Source: Pseudomonas sp. CFBP13508 (GTDB taxonomy: Bacteria; Pseudomonadota; Gammaproteobacteria; Pseudomonadales; Pseudomonadaceae). From it: DNA of 64,000 bases. Both the position numbers and the translations under genes were made by a program. The notes beneath the pieces are model-generated. The model saw only the letters and a list, made by a program, of their open reading frames with translations. It was not told the DNA's origin and did not search any database. Within the stretch, counting starts at the first letter, position 1, and each line of letters begins with the position of its first letter. This document shows positions 1 to 10,889 of this stretch, in pieces. Where the stretch lies: NCBI RefSeq assembly GCF_005233515.1, contig NZ_QFZZ01000002.1:310001-374000 (forward strand), given 5' to 3'.

Positions 1-1629
1 TGGCGCGGCAGTCGTATCGACATGCCGGATCTGCGCCTGGAAGTCTTGACTACCGAGGCTCCATTCGTCGGCGAACTGCCACAACTGAGCGCCGATTTCA
101 GCCAGATCACGCACCTGAAAATCCAGGGCAATCCACAGCTGAGTATTGCCGATGGCTTTCTCGATTGCTTCACTGGGCTGGAGGGACTGGAATTGCCTGG
201 TTTCGCACTGGGCCGAATCCCGCAAGCGCTGGAGCGCATGCCTTCGCTTGAAACGCTCATGCTCAGCCGATGCAATATCACCCTCGATACTGCCGGACAA
301 GCCACGTTGTCGACCCTGAGTCGCCTGACGGCGCTGGATCTGTTCGGTAATCCGCTGGGCCAGACGCCCGATGTATCGACGCTTGCCAACCTGACCTTCA
401 TCGATCTGATCCGCACGGGAATCGAGCGTGTGCCCGCCGGGCTGGATCGACCTGCGCGCCTGAAAACGGCGCTGCTGGGCGAAAACAACATCATCGGATT
501 ACCTGAGGATCTCACGGTTTTCGCCAACCGCGGCGTGGATCTGGCTGCCAATCCACTGTCTGCCACCTCGCGCGAACAGATCAAGGCGTGCTACCTGCTC
601 AAGGACGACAATTTCGGTGTCTGGGCCGAACAGGCGGATCTCGATCTGGCCCAGACGCTGTACCCGGGGTTGACTGCCTTCGATGCCAATGACCTGGTCT
701 ATCGCCTGCCCGGTTCAATGGCGGACGGACGCAGCGAACTGCTGCGTCGGCAGACCGAGCTCACCTCGTTACTCGGCAGTCTTGATGCCTGGGTCAATGC
801 AACGCCCACTGATTCGGTTAACCAGGGCGTGCCGGAAAATGAAGCGTGGCGCGAGCAAGTCGTCCAGCGCCAACGCTTCAAGGACAACCTGGAAAAACGC
901 CTGCGGCACTTCCCGGTCAACCCCATGGACGGCGAGTTCGTCTGCGACCTTTCGTTCACCGGCGAGCTGCCGCCGCTGTCTGGGCGTTTCGATTACATCG
1001 ACCAATTGCGGCTGACCAGCACGGCGAGCACTCCTCCTCCCGTCGATCGCTTGCTGGAGCTGTTTCCCCGGCTCAGGGTGCTGGATATCCGCAATTACCC
1101 GTTACGTCGGGTTCCTGCGCCGGTCTTTGGCCTCGAAACCCTGAGTAGCCTGAACCTCTCGGGCTGTGAGATCGCAATGACTGCCCGCACGGCAGAGGCT
1201 TTCGCACCGCTGAAAAATCTCGGTTCTCTGGATTTGAGTAACAACCCACTGGGGCACAGCCCCGATCTGATCCACTTTCCCGACCTTCAGTTGCTGGACC
1301 TGAGCAACACCGGCCTGACCATGCCGCCCGCTGGCTTGTTCCGGCTGACTCAGTTGCGCAAGGCTGACCTGTCCAACAACAGAATCAGGGCGTTGCCGTC
1401 CGGGTTTCCGTCCCGTCCCGACATCATGATGACCGAGTACGATTTCAGCGCAAATCCGCTGCAAGCGGAAAGTCAGCAACGTCTGGACAGGTACAACACG
1501 GCCCTTGGCGCGCACGACATCGAGACGCGGGCATCGAGTACTCCCGCCTGGAATGAATTTGACGATTTCATGGATTCGGATTTTTCCGATGGCGAGGAGC
1601 GACCGTTACCGCCGAGCGACCCTGACTGA
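1..1629 (+). CDS. Leucine-rich-repeat protein, 5' end outside window
   Basis: The frame is open from base 1 and no ribosome binding site precedes the first ATG at 22, so the gene very probably begins upstream; 542 residues are visible. It carries two leucine-rich-repeat blocks, roughly residues 10-185 and 310-500, with repeats of the type LxxLDLFGNPLG, LxSLDLSNNPLG and LxLLDLSNTGL, separated by a helical linker rich in Q, R and E. The last 40 residues are acidic (DFMDSDFSDGEE) and proline-ending. In Pseudomonas such LRR segments usually belong to very large effector or toxin-like proteins ending in a NEL ubiquitin-ligase domain, but no NEL domain follows here. Role unknown; a protein-binding function is inferred only from the repeats. 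Confidence 0.8.
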   Translation, partial: WRGSRIDMPDLRLEVLTTEAPFVGELPQLSADFSQITHLKIQGNPQLSIADGFLDCFTGLEGLELPGFALGRIPQALERMPSLETLMLSRCNITLDTAGQATLSTLSRLTALDLFGNPLGQTPDVSTLANLTFIDLIRTGIERVPAGLDRPARLKTALLGENNIIGLPEDLTVFANRGVDLAANPLSATSREQIKACYLLKDDNFGVWAEQADLDLAQTLYPGLTAFDANDLVYRLPGSMADGRSELLRRQTELTSLLGSLDAWVNATPTDSVNQGVPENEAWREQVVQRQRFKDNLEKRLRHFPVNPMDGEFVCDLSFTGELPPLSGRFDYIDQLRLTSTASTPPPVDRLLELFPRLRVLDIRNYPLRRVPAPVFGLETLSSLNLSGCEIAMTARTAEAFAPLKNLGSLDLSNNPLGHSPDLIHFPDLQLLDLSNTGLTMPPAGLFRLTQLRKADLSNNRIRALPSGFPSRPDIMMTEYDFSANPLQAESQQRLDRYNTALGAHDIETRASSTPAWNEFDDFMDSDFSDGEERPLPPSDPD

Positions 1630-1636
1630 CGCGCTG

Positions 1637-2617
1637 TCAGCCGCGCTCCGGCGGTACTGACGACAATTCGAACGGGCTGCTGCTGCGCCGCTGGTTGCGA
1701 TCTTCGCGCGGCGTGGCACCGAAGAAATTGCGATAGGCGCTGGAAAAATGCGGCCCCGAGGAGAAGCCACAGGACAGGCCGATCTGGATGATCGACTTGC
1801 TGGTCTGCATCAACATCTGCCGGGCCTTGTTCAGGCGCAATTCCAGGTAGTACTGGCTCGGCACGCGGTTGAGGTATTGCTTGAAGATCCGCTCCAACTG
1901 CCGACGGGATACGCACACATGCTGGGCGATTTCGTCGGTGGTCAGCGGCTCTTCGATGTTGGCTTCCATCAGCAACACCGCTTGGGTCAGCTTCGGATGG
2001 CTGGAGCCGAGGCGATTCTGCAACGGAATGCGCTGACGCTCACCACCCTCGCGGATGCGCTCGACCACCAGTTCTTCCGACACCGCACCGGCCAGCTCGG
2101 CGCCGTGATCACGGGCCAGCACCGCCAGCAACAGATCGAGCACGGACATGCCGCCGCACGCGGTCAGGCGATCGCGGTCCCAATCGAACAGATGACTGGT
2201 GGCGATGACTTTCGGGAAGCGCTCAGCAAAATCGTCCTGCCAGCGCCAGTGCACGGCGGCGCGATAACCGTCGAGCAAACCGAGCTGGGCCAAGGGATAG
2301 ACACCGGCCGACAGCCCACCGATCACGCAACCGGCACGCACCAGTTGCTTGAGCGCACTGCTCAGCGCCGGCGCCAGGGTGGTCGGTGGCTCGTCAGCGA
2401 GCAGGAACAGTTTCTGGAAATTCTCGAGCTTGCCGGCCCAGGGTTCGCCGGGCAATTGCCAGGCCCCTTCGCTCTGCGGCTCGGCCTGCAGGAACGACAG
2501 TTCGTAAACCACGTCCGGGTGCACCCGCTGCGCAACACGCAAGGCCTCCTCCGCCAGCGCCAGCGTCAACGCTTTAGTGCTGGGCCAAATCAGGAAACCA
2601 ATTCGATGGGCAGTCAT
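1637..2617 (-). CDS. argR: AraC-family arginine regulator ArgR
   Basis: 326 residues. The N-terminal two thirds is a DJ-1/PfpI-like (GATase1-like) domain starting MTAHRIGFLIWPSTKALTLA, and the C-terminal 100 residues hold a double AraC helix-turn-helix (TTDEIAQHVCVSRRQLERIF; GFSSGPHFSSAYRNFFGATP). This architecture and the wording match Pseudomonas ArgR, the arginine-responsive activator/repressor of aot and aru genes. It lies downstream of aotP in the same direction, as in P. aeruginosa. An in-frame ATG at 2656 exists, but the family starts at 2617. The gene converges with the LRR gene with only 7 bases between the stops. A REPIN sits between aotP and argR, so separate or attenuated expression is possible. 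Confidence 0.92.
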   Translation of the reverse strand: MTAHRIGFLIWPSTKALTLALAEEALRVAQRVHPDVVYELSFLQAEPQSEGAWQLPGEPWAGKLENFQKLFLLADEPPTTLAPALSSALKQLVRAGCVIGGLSAGVYPLAQLGLLDGYRAAVHWRWQDDFAERFPKVIATSHLFDWDRDRLTACGGMSVLDLLLAVLARDHGAELAGAVSEELVVERIREGGERQRIPLQNRLGSSHPKLTQAVLLMEANIEEPLTTDEIAQHVCVSRRQLERIFKQYLNRVPSQYYLELRLNKARQMLMQTSKSIIQIGLSCGFSSGPHFSSAYRNFFGATPREDRNQRRSSSPFELSSVPPERG

Positions 2618-2710
2618 GGGCGGGCAATCCGAAACGAACAACGGTGATGAAGGCATGGGCCAATGCTAGCCCGGAAATGAATACAAATCCTGAGTCCGAC
2701 ACAGATCCAT

Positions 2711-2797
2711 GTAGGAGCTGCCGAAGGCTGCGATCTTTTGATTTTCGAAAAACAAGATCAAAAGATCGCAGCCTCGTTGCACTCGGCAGCTCCTACA
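2711..2797. repeat. REPIN (type A)
   Basis: Two inverted copies of a REP sequence (TAGGAGCTGCCGAAGGCTGC...GATCTTTTG) face each other around a short AT-rich loop, forming a long hairpin between aotP and argR. Related pairs lie at 9752-9836 and 58434-58516. Confidence 0.9.
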
Positions 2798-2863
2798 GGG
2801 GATCTGGGTCAGGCTTCAGGTCGCGAAGCATGACCTAATCTGGTGCACAACGGCAGTCCTGAT

Positions 2864-3628
2864 TTATTTCAGGCTGCCCGACAGAAACTGCTGCAAGCGC
2901 TCCGACTGCGGGTTGACCAGCACTTCGCGCGGGTTGCCGCTTTCTTCGACGACGCCTTTGTGCAGGAACACCAACTGGTTCGACACTTCACGGGCAAAGC
3001 CCATTTCGTGGGTCACCACGACCATGGTGCGACCTTCCTGCGCCAGCGCCTGCATCACCTTCAGCACATCGCCGACCAGTTCCGGGTCGAGGGCCGAGGT
3101 CGGTTCGTCGAACAGCATCACTTCCGGCTCCATCGCCAGCGCACGGGCGATCGCCACGCGCTGCTGCTCGCCGCCGGACATGTGCCCCGGGAACGCGTCC
3201 TTGCGATGGGCCACGCCGACCTTGTTCAGGTAATGCTCGGCCTTTTCGCGGGCTTCGGCCTTGGACACACCGAGCACATGCACCGGCGCTTCCATGATGT
3301 TTTCCAGCGCGGTCATGTGCGACCACAGGTTGAAATGCTGGAACACCATCGACAGGCGCGAACGCATGCGCTGCAGCTGCTTCGGGTCAGCGGCTTTCAG
3401 CGCGCCGTCCTTGTTCGCCACCAGTTTCAACTCTTCGTTGTTGAGCAGGATCTTGCCCGCGTGCGGCTGCTCGAGCAGGTTGATGCAGCGCAGGAAAGTA
3501 CTTTTGCCGGAGCCACTGGAGCCGATGATGCTGATCACATCGCCGGCGGCGGCTTTCAGGGACACACCCTTGAGCACTTCGTGACTGCCATAGCGTTTAT
3601 GCAGGTCTTGGACTTCAAGTTTGTACAT
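2864..3628 (-). CDS. aotP: Arginine/ornithine ABC transporter ATP-binding protein
   Basis: 254 residues starting MYKLEVQDLHKRYG, the expected length of AotP/HisP. Walker A is GSSGSGKST at residues 36-44, the signature is SGGEQQR and Walker B is VMLFDEPTSALD, followed by the H-loop VVVTHEMGFA. It energises the inner-membrane permease AotQM for uptake of arginine and related basic amino acids. The start at 3628 was preferred over an ATG five codons upstream because it matches family N-termini and has GAG spaced about 10 bases before it. Last ABC component of the operon aotJQMOP, just ahead of argR. Confidence 0.93.
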   Translation of the reverse strand: MYKLEVQDLHKRYGSHEVLKGVSLKAAAGDVISIIGSSGSGKSTFLRCINLLEQPHAGKILLNNEELKLVANKDGALKAADPKQLQRMRSRLSMVFQHFNLWSHMTALENIMEAPVHVLGVSKAEAREKAEHYLNKVGVAHRKDAFPGHMSGGEQQRVAIARALAMEPEVMLFDEPTSALDPELVGDVLKVMQALAQEGRTMVVVTHEMGFAREVSNQLVFLHKGVVEESGNPREVLVNPQSERLQQFLSGSLK

Positions 3629-3655
3629 GCGGTCGGTTCTCACAAAAACAGTCAG

Positions 3656-4768
3656 TCAGTCGTTGAGCAAGCGCCCGTGACGCAGCGCTTCGCGCCCCGC
3701 CACCTTGGCCAGCCAGAAACCGGGTTGGGCATAGCGCAGCCGTTCAATGGCAAACAGCACCCCGGACGTACCAGCACATACCGTGCTGACCCGATCGGAC
3801 ACAGGGTCGATCACTTGAAAAATCTCGTCGCCCGCCTCGACCCATTCGCCGGGCTTGCGGGAAAAACTCACCACACCGGGGTGCGGCGCGAACAACAATT
3901 CGGTGCCTTCGAAAGGCATGCCTTCGCACGCTTCGTGTATCGGGTTCGGCCACTCGCCAGTGATCAGGCCTTGCTCGGCAAGGAACGCCAGAATGCCTTC
4001 GGCGTAAGCCTCGGCTTCGACGCGGCCGGTGTCGGCCTGCCCGCCAAGCTCGATGGTCGTCGCCAGACACGCCAGCGGAATCTGCGCATCGGGGAACTGC
4101 CGCGACAGGCGCAGCCACGGCAAGGAGCAGGCTTCATCGAACGAGCTGCCGCCGGAATCTTCCGCGAGCAAACCAACCTTGACGTTCAGGTGCGCCGACA
4201 GCGAACGCCACTGCGGCCAGTGCTGCGGCAGCGCGTACATGTGCAGCGCGGCTTCGGCATCGCAGTGCAGATCCAGCACCACATCGGCGGTGCAGGCGTG
4301 GCTGAGCAGCACACGCTGCATCCCCTGCAACTGGCTGCTCGCTTCAGGCAGGCCGGCCAAGTGGTCGGCCATTGCCTGGCGGATCAGGCGCACGTTGGCG
4401 TGCGGATCATCACCGAGTTTTTCGCCCAGCGCCGTCGCGACCGGCGCGCTGAGCTCGACGAAGTCACGGTTGAAATTCTTGCCGCTGCCCGCCTCGAAAC
4501 GGCCCTGGAAATTGCCTTGCAGCAACTGCCCGAGACCGATCGGATTGGCCACCGGCACCAGCTCGATCACGCCGTTGAGCAAGCCTTGGGCTTCGAGTTC
4601 GCCGAGGCGCTTTTTCAGCTCCCAGGCAGTGCGCATGCCCGGCAGTTCATCGGCGTGCAGGCTGGCCTGGATGTAGGCCTTGCGCTCGCCGCTGCCGAAA
4701 CGGAAAACCGAAACCTTGCGCTCGCTGCCCAGGTGGCTCCACGGCAATACGTGGTCGATGCGTTGCAT
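3656..4768 (-). CDS. aotO: Succinylglutamate desuccinylase/aspartoacylase-family protein
   Basis: 370 residues. It belongs to the zinc carboxypeptidase-like AstE/ASPA family: QASLHADELPGM gives the H-x2-E zinc pair, NFNRDF is the substrate-binding segment, and VLDLHCDAE supplies the third histidine. The C-terminal part is the usual beta-domain (VVSFSRKPGEWVEAGDEIFQVIDP). In Pseudomonas the equivalent gene sits inside the arginine transport operon and has been called aotO; its precise substrate is not settled. The start overlaps the end of aotM closely (1 base between) and is preceded by GGAAG. Conserved membership of the operon suggests a role in handling arginine or N-acyl amino acids. Confidence 0.88.
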   Translation of the reverse strand: MQRIDHVLPWSHLGSERKVSVFRFGSGERKAYIQASLHADELPGMRTAWELKKRLGELEAQGLLNGVIELVPVANPIGLGQLLQGNFQGRFEAGSGKNFNRDFVELSAPVATALGEKLGDDPHANVRLIRQAMADHLAGLPEASSQLQGMQRVLLSHACTADVVLDLHCDAEAALHMYALPQHWPQWRSLSAHLNVKVGLLAEDSGGSSFDEACSLPWLRLSRQFPDAQIPLACLATTIELGGQADTGRVEAEAYAEGILAFLAEQGLITGEWPNPIHEACEGMPFEGTELLFAPHPGVVSFSRKPGEWVEAGDEIFQVIDPVSDRVSTVCAGTSGVLFAIERLRYAQPGFWLAKVAGREALRHGRLLND

Positions 4769-4769
4769 A

Positions 4770-5468
4770 TCAGTGCTTCCGTGGCGCGAGGTAGCTCAAC
4801 CAGCGACGCTCGGCCAGTTTGAACAGCTTGACCAGAATGAAGGTCAGGCACAGGTAGAACACGCCCGCGGTGATGTACGCCTCGAACGGCAGGTAGAACT
4901 GCGCGTTGACGGTGCGCGCCGCGCCAGTGATGTCGATCAGGGTCACGATCGACGCCAGACTGGTGGTCTGCAGCATCATGATCACTTCGTTGCTGTACTG
5001 CGGCAGCGCGCGGCGCAGGGCCGACGGCAGCAGAATGCGCTTGTACAGTTTGAAGCGCGACATGCCCATGGCCTTGGCCGCTTCGATCTCACCGTTCGGC
5101 GTGGCCTTGAGGCTGCCGGCAATGATTTCCGCGGTGTAGGCGCTGGTGTTGACCGCAAAAGCCAGGCAGGCACAGAACGTTGCGCTCGACAGCCACGGCC
5201 ACAGGAAGCTTTCGCGTACCGCTTCGAACTGGGCCAGACCGTAGTAGATCAGGAACAGCTGAACCAGCATTGGAGTGCCGCGAATCACGTAGGTGTACAG
5301 CCACGCGGCGCCGTTGACGAGCGGGTTTTTCGAGACGCGCATCAGCCCCAGCGGCAACGCCGCGAGCAAACCGAAGAACAGCGACAGCGCGAGCAGTTTG
5401 AGGGTGGTCAGCAGGCCGCCGAAGTACAGCGGCAGTGCCTCCCAGATGACGTTGTAGTCGAAGATCAT
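4770..5468 (-). CDS. aotM: Arginine/ornithine ABC transporter permease
   Basis: 232 residues, a HisM-type inner-membrane permease with about five hydrophobic segments. It contains the EAA loop for contact with the ATPase (GEIEAAKAMGMSRFKLYKRILLPSALRRALPQYSNEV). It pairs with AotQ to form the channel. Its ATG overlaps the aotQ stop by four bases (ATGA), which indicates translational coupling. Confidence 0.93.
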   Translation of the reverse strand: MIFDYNVIWEALPLYFGGLLTTLKLLALSLFFGLLAALPLGLMRVSKNPLVNGAAWLYTYVIRGTPMLVQLFLIYYGLAQFEAVRESFLWPWLSSATFCACLAFAVNTSAYTAEIIAGSLKATPNGEIEAAKAMGMSRFKLYKRILLPSALRRALPQYSNEVIMMLQTTSLASIVTLIDITGAARTVNAQFYLPFEAYITAGVFYLCLTFILVKLFKLAERRWLSYLAPRKH

Positions 5469-6154
5469 AGATCAGCCGCCCTTACGCCTACCGAGTAGCG
5501 CTTCTCAAGGTGACGCAATGCCAGCAACGAGACACTGGTGATCACCAGGTACATCGCCGCCACTGCGAGGAAGAAGGTGAAAGGCTCGCGCGTGGCATCT
5601 GCCGCCTGCTTGGCCTTGAACATCATGTCTTGCAGACCGACCACGGAAATCAGCGCGGTGGCCTTGGTCAGTACCAGCCAGTTGTTGGTGAAGCCGGGAA
5701 TCGCCAGACGAATCATCTGCGGCACCATCACCCGGAAGAACACCTGAAAACTGCTCATGCCGTACGCCATGCCCGCTTCGGCCTGGCCTTTGGGGATCGC
5801 CATGAACGCGCCACGGAAGGTCTCCGAGAGGTACGCCCCGAAGATGAAACCGAGGGTGCCGATACCGGCGGCCAGCGGGTTCAGGTCGATGTAGTCGTCA
5901 TAGCCGAGCATCGGCGCGACGCGGTTGAGCAGGTCCTGACCGCCGTAGAAGATCAGCAGGATCAGCACCAGGTCGGGAATGCCGCGGATCACCGTCGAAT
6001 ACAGGTCGCCCAGCCACGCCAGCCAGCGCACCGGCGACAGGCGCAACGCGACACCGATCAGCCCGAGAACGATGGCCAGAGCCATGGACGACAAGGCGAG
6101 CTGAAGCGTCAGCCATGCGCCATCGAGGATGACAGCCCCGTAGCCTTTCAACAT
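5465..6154 (-). CDS. aotQ: Arginine/ornithine ABC transporter permease
   Basis: 229 residues, the HisQ-type partner of AotM. Several membrane helices and the EAA motif (GQAEAGMAYGMSSFQVFFRVMVPQMIRLAIPGFTN) are visible. It is separated from aotJ by about 90 bases, a spacing that often holds a partial terminator or processing site and lets the binding protein be made in excess. Confidence 0.93.
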   Translation of the reverse strand: MLKGYGAVILDGAWLTLQLALSSMALAIVLGLIGVALRLSPVRWLAWLGDLYSTVIRGIPDLVLILLIFYGGQDLLNRVAPMLGYDDYIDLNPLAAGIGTLGFIFGAYLSETFRGAFMAIPKGQAEAGMAYGMSSFQVFFRVMVPQMIRLAIPGFTNNWLVLTKATALISVVGLQDMMFKAKQAADATREPFTFFLAVAAMYLVITSVSLLALRHLEKRYSVGVRAADL

Positions 6155-6245
6155 GATTCAGGTCCTCGAAAGTTGGGATGAAAAAATGGCGCAAACCGCA
6201 GAGATTCTGTTGCTTGCGCCATTTCGGACTTGTCGCAGAGACGTC

Positions 6246-7019
6246 TTACTTGCCGTAGATGTCGAAGGCGAAGTACTTGTCCTGGATTGCTTTGTATTTG
6301 CCGTTTTCGCGGATGGCCGCGATGGCAGTGTTGATCTTGTCTTTCAGGGCGTCGCCCTTGCGCACCGCAATACCTACGCCGTCGCCGAAGTATTTGACAT
6401 CGGTGAAGGCCGGGCCAACGAATGCGAAGCCTTTGCCGGCGTCGGTTTTCAGGAAACCATCGTCCAGCAGGGTGGCGTCAGCCACGGTACCGTCGAGGCG
6501 ACCGGCAGCCACGTCGAGGTAGATTTCGTTCTGCGAGCCGTACGGCTTGATCTCGGCGCCCAATGGAGCCAGAACTTCGCGGGCGAAACGCTCGTGGATC
6601 GAGCCACGCTGTACGCCGATGTTCTTGCCTTTCAGCTCAGCCAGACCTTCGCTGACCTGAGTACCGGCCTTCATGACCAGACGCGCCGGGGTGTTGTAGT
6701 ACTTGTTGGTGAAGTCGACCGACTTCTTGCGATCTTCGGTGATCGACATCGACGACAGGATGGCGTCGATCTTGCGCACTTTCAGTGCCGGGATCAGACC
6801 GTCGAACTCTTGCTCGACCCACACGCACTTGACCTTCATCTCTTCGCACAGCGCGTTGCCGATGTCGTAGTCGAAACCGACGATGCTGCCGTCCGGTGCT
6901 TTCGAAGCGAATGGAGGGTAAGCCGCTTCGATGCCGATCTTCACAGGTTTTTCGTCAGCGACGGCATTCAGCGACAGCACGGACAGTGCCAGGGCGCCAA
7001 GCAGCACAAGTTTCTTCAT
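6246..7019 (-). CDS. aotJ: Arginine/ornithine-binding periplasmic protein
   Basis: 257 residues. A signal peptide is evident ([21 protein letters not shown], cleavage after AVA), followed by the class 3 solute-binding fold: [26 protein letters not shown] and the [20 protein letters not shown] hinge region. It delivers arginine/ornithine to AotQM-AotP. The open frame extends 45 codons further upstream, but only the ATG at 7019 gives a signal peptide, and GGAG precedes it. First gene of the operon; the promoter and any ArgR site should lie in 7020-7250. Confidence 0.93.
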   Translation of the reverse strand: MKKLVLLGALALSVLSLNAVADEKPVKIGIEAAYPPFASKAPDGSIVGFDYDIGNALCEEMKVKCVWVEQEFDGLIPALKVRKIDAILSSMSITEDRKKSVDFTNKYYNTPARLVMKAGTQVSEGLAELKGKNIGVQRGSIHERFAREVLAPLGAEIKPYGSQNEIYLDVAAGRLDGTVADATLLDDGFLKTDAGKGFAFVGPAFTDVKYFGDGVGIAVRKGDALKDKINTAIAAIRENGKYKAIQDKYFAFDIYGK

Positions 7020-7556
7020 CTTGGGACTCCATCGGTAAAGGGCAAAAACGGCAGAGTGAGCGACAGCCCAATATGCGAATGGGTGAATCGGAAATCGGTT
7101 GCGCATCGGCGGAAATTTCCCGTTGAAACCGCAGGCGATTTCAACGTCAGCCACGATGAGCGAGTGATCGGCATTCTAACGACAGGCCCGAAGCCGATAT
7201 TTCTTCAATGCGACAACTAATTACAGATGCACCGAGAAAGCGGTTTGAGCTCATTGACAGCCCTGCAAATTCATGCAAGAGCGAAAGACAGTGAACCGAT
7301 ACATATTGCAAGTTGCGGGCCTATTATTCGTAAACCCTTCTAATCCGGCAAGCGCAGCGTTATGTCTTATTTTTCCGCGGGGCTTTGGCGGCTCTAAAAC
7401 GGCGCACCGCGTTTCCCTTCGCCCCGGTTTGGCGCGGGCGGTTACACATTGGGTTGTGGCGGGTAACAGCGGGAAAGGTCTGACGGTGCAGATCGATAAT
7501 TATTGGTAGGGGTGTTGCGGGTTCCTACAGCTGACTACTGCGGTGTCTGACAGATC

Positions 7557-7629
7557 GCCTTCGCGAGCAGGCTCGCTCCCACATTTAAAATGCGCCCGTT
7601 TCCTTGTGGGAGCGAGCCCGCTCGCGAAG
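7557..7629. repeat. REPIN (type B)
   Basis: Inverted pair of the REP sequence TTCGCGAGCAGGCTCGCTCC with about 25 bases between the arms. First of about ten copies of this family in the window. Confidence 0.9.
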
Positions 7630-7662
7630 AGGCCAGCCCGATCAACACAAATCCACCAGGCA

Positions 7663-7696
7663 CAAAAAAGCCCCATCCGGCATCACCGGACAGGGC
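7663..7696 (-). terminator. Rho-independent terminator of acsA
   Basis: On the minus strand AGCCCTGTCCGG and its complement CCGGATGGGGCT form a stem with a 5-base loop, followed by TTTTTT. It starts 17 bases past the acsA stop. Confidence 0.85.
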
Positions 7697-7713
7697 TCCT
7701 ATGCTTCTAACGC

Positions 7714-9669
<1,956 letters not shown>

Positions 9670-10078
9670 CTTTCCTACCTCGGTGTAATAGTTGTTTTTG
9701 TATGACCCCGTTGTAGCCGGGTGGGCCCCATAGAACCATTCGACGATGGTTGTAGGAGCTGCCGCAGGCTGCGATCTTTTGATCTTCAAAGCAAGATCAA
9801 AAGATCGCAGCCTCGTTGCACTCGACAGCTCCTACAGGGGCCGCGCGAGGGATTGTTACCAAATATGCCAAAAGTGTTTATCAAAACCCGCTCTGTTTAC
9901 CCCGGCCCCACCGCCCTAAAATTCACCTCGCCAACAAGGCAACCGCGATTAACAACGTTACAGCCCCCACGAAGGCCGTTAATCCAGCTCTCCAAGTAAC
10001 GCATCAACTACTCAAGCTCCACACGCAACCCTAAAAAGGTTGCGTGACCCCACTCGACCTCAAAAAGGTGAATTAGAA
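9670..10078. other. Intergenic region between acsA and the DUF2790 gene (409 bp)
   Basis: Divergent promoter region containing a REPIN at 9752-9836. No further gene or confident regulatory site was seen. Confidence 0.6.
9752..9836. repeat. REPIN (type A)
   Basis: Inverted pair of TAGGAGCTG(C/T)CG...GCTGCGATCTTTTGAT with a central AT-rich loop, upstream of acsA. Confidence 0.9.
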
Positions 10079-10339
10079 ATGAAAGCTTTATTGGTTCTGG
10101 CCCTCAGCAGTCTGTGCGCAACCGCCATGGCAAACGAGGGTCCGACTGATGTCGCACAGCAACAACCGGTCATCGAGGAATACACTTACTCCACACACCT
10201 GGACATCGCCAAAGTTGTATCGATGAGCGAAATTCCAAATGTCTGCGAAGTAGTACCGGCAAAAATGGAATACGACGACTCCAAAGGCCAACGCCACATC
10301 CTGCGCTACAGCATCATGGGCAACGGCTGCACGAACTGA
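10079..10339 (+). CDS. Small secreted DUF2790-family protein
   Basis: 86 residues. The N-terminus is a signal peptide (MKALLVLALSSLCATAMA), the mature part is about 67 residues and ends RYSIMGNGCTN. Two cysteines, C54 (NVCEVV) and C84 (NGCTN), could form a disulfide. It resembles the DUF2790 family of small periplasmic proteins that occur in multiple copies in Pseudomonas, often near metal or stress genes; the function is not known. AAGGTG lies about 10 bases before the ATG. Confidence 0.8.
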   Translation: MKALLVLALSSLCATAMANEGPTDVAQQQPVIEEYTYSTHLDIAKVVSMSEIPNVCEVVPAKMEYDDSKGQRHILRYSIMGNGCTN

Positions 10340-10445
10340 ATCAGACTGCACCGAATCGGATCGCTCAGCGCTACATTGAGGGTCGATTCCAGCCCGACTT
10401 CGGTCGGGCTCAGTTGTGTCTGGAACCGCGAAAAAGGCTTGCAAA

Positions 10446-10460
10446 ACACTAGATATAGTG
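10446..10460. promoter_or_regulatory. NrdR-box-like palindrome
   Basis: ACACTAGATATAGTG: CACTA and TAGTG face each other around GATA, matching the pattern of NrdR boxes (ACAC-w-ATAT-w-GTG) found ahead of ribonucleotide reductase genes. Only one clear box is visible, whereas NrdR boxes usually come in pairs. Confidence 0.65.
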
Positions 10461-10641
10461 AAAAACGCGCTTTTCTGGCTATTTTTTAAACAGAAAATCA
10501 CCCGCCAAAAATTTAACGAAAAAAAATCTGCCGGCCTCGACTCCGCGCAAAGCCCTGTAATCCCTCGGTCGGACCGAAATCCGCCCCCTCCTCGGCCTCG
10601 CCATGAGCCGATTCGCCGCACCACGCCGGTAAAAATTTCCC

Positions 10642-10647
10642 TATAAT
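10642..10647 (+). promoter_or_regulatory. Candidate -10 element for nrdB
   Basis: A perfect TATAAT stands 240 bases upstream of the nrdB start. The -35 region at the usual spacing is poor, so the call is tentative. Confidence 0.4.
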
Positions 10648-10889
10648 GCCGCCCTATACGGGTCAGCAATATTCCCTTACAGGGAGCAAAAGCCATTCTG
10701 AAGCCCCGCAACAGTGCCCGACGCTGATTGCGCCCATCAGAGGCTCTCGGAACCCGTCAAAATTTCTGTTTATTTGCCTGCGTGCATCGCTGCAAAAAAC
10801 GACATCCAACGCGGCTTGTTTGGCCGTGTGAAAAACCAACCCTTCAGGTTTCACACGGGCACAAGCCCTCACGCAGGAGACGACACGTC

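Larger units (their letters stand above)
7020..7713. other. Intergenic region between aotJ and acsA (694 bp)
   Basis: Holds the presumed aot promoter region, a REPIN at 7557-7629 and the acsA terminator at 7663-7696. A 78-codon plus-strand frame at 7273-7509 has no ribosome binding site and no recognisable family, and is not called. I could not place an ArgR operator with confidence. Confidence 0.6.
10340..10889. other. Gene-less leader and control region of nrdB (550 bp)
   Basis: Contains a GC hairpin at 10391-10410 after the DUF2790 gene, an NrdR-box-like palindrome at 10446-10460, a TATAAT at 10642-10647 and then about 240 bases of leader with small hairpins at 10673-10685 (TCCCT/AGGGA), 10724-10740 (CTGAT/ATCAG) and 10827-10857 (GTGTGAAA/TTTCACAC). 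No open frame here has a ribosome binding site and family support. Confidence 0.65.

Noticed and set aside
2843..4822. 659-codon open frame antisense to aotP and aotO
   Set aside because: Shadow of GC-rich coding DNA; composition is H/Q/R-rich without family signals, while the minus strand encodes clear transporter genes.
7273..7509. 78-codon frame between aotJ and acsA
   Set aside because: No ribosome binding site, no family, intergenic composition.
10660..10889. Cobalamin riboswitch ahead of nrdB
   Set aside because: Only short fragments resemble the family; the conserved core elements and spacing are not found.
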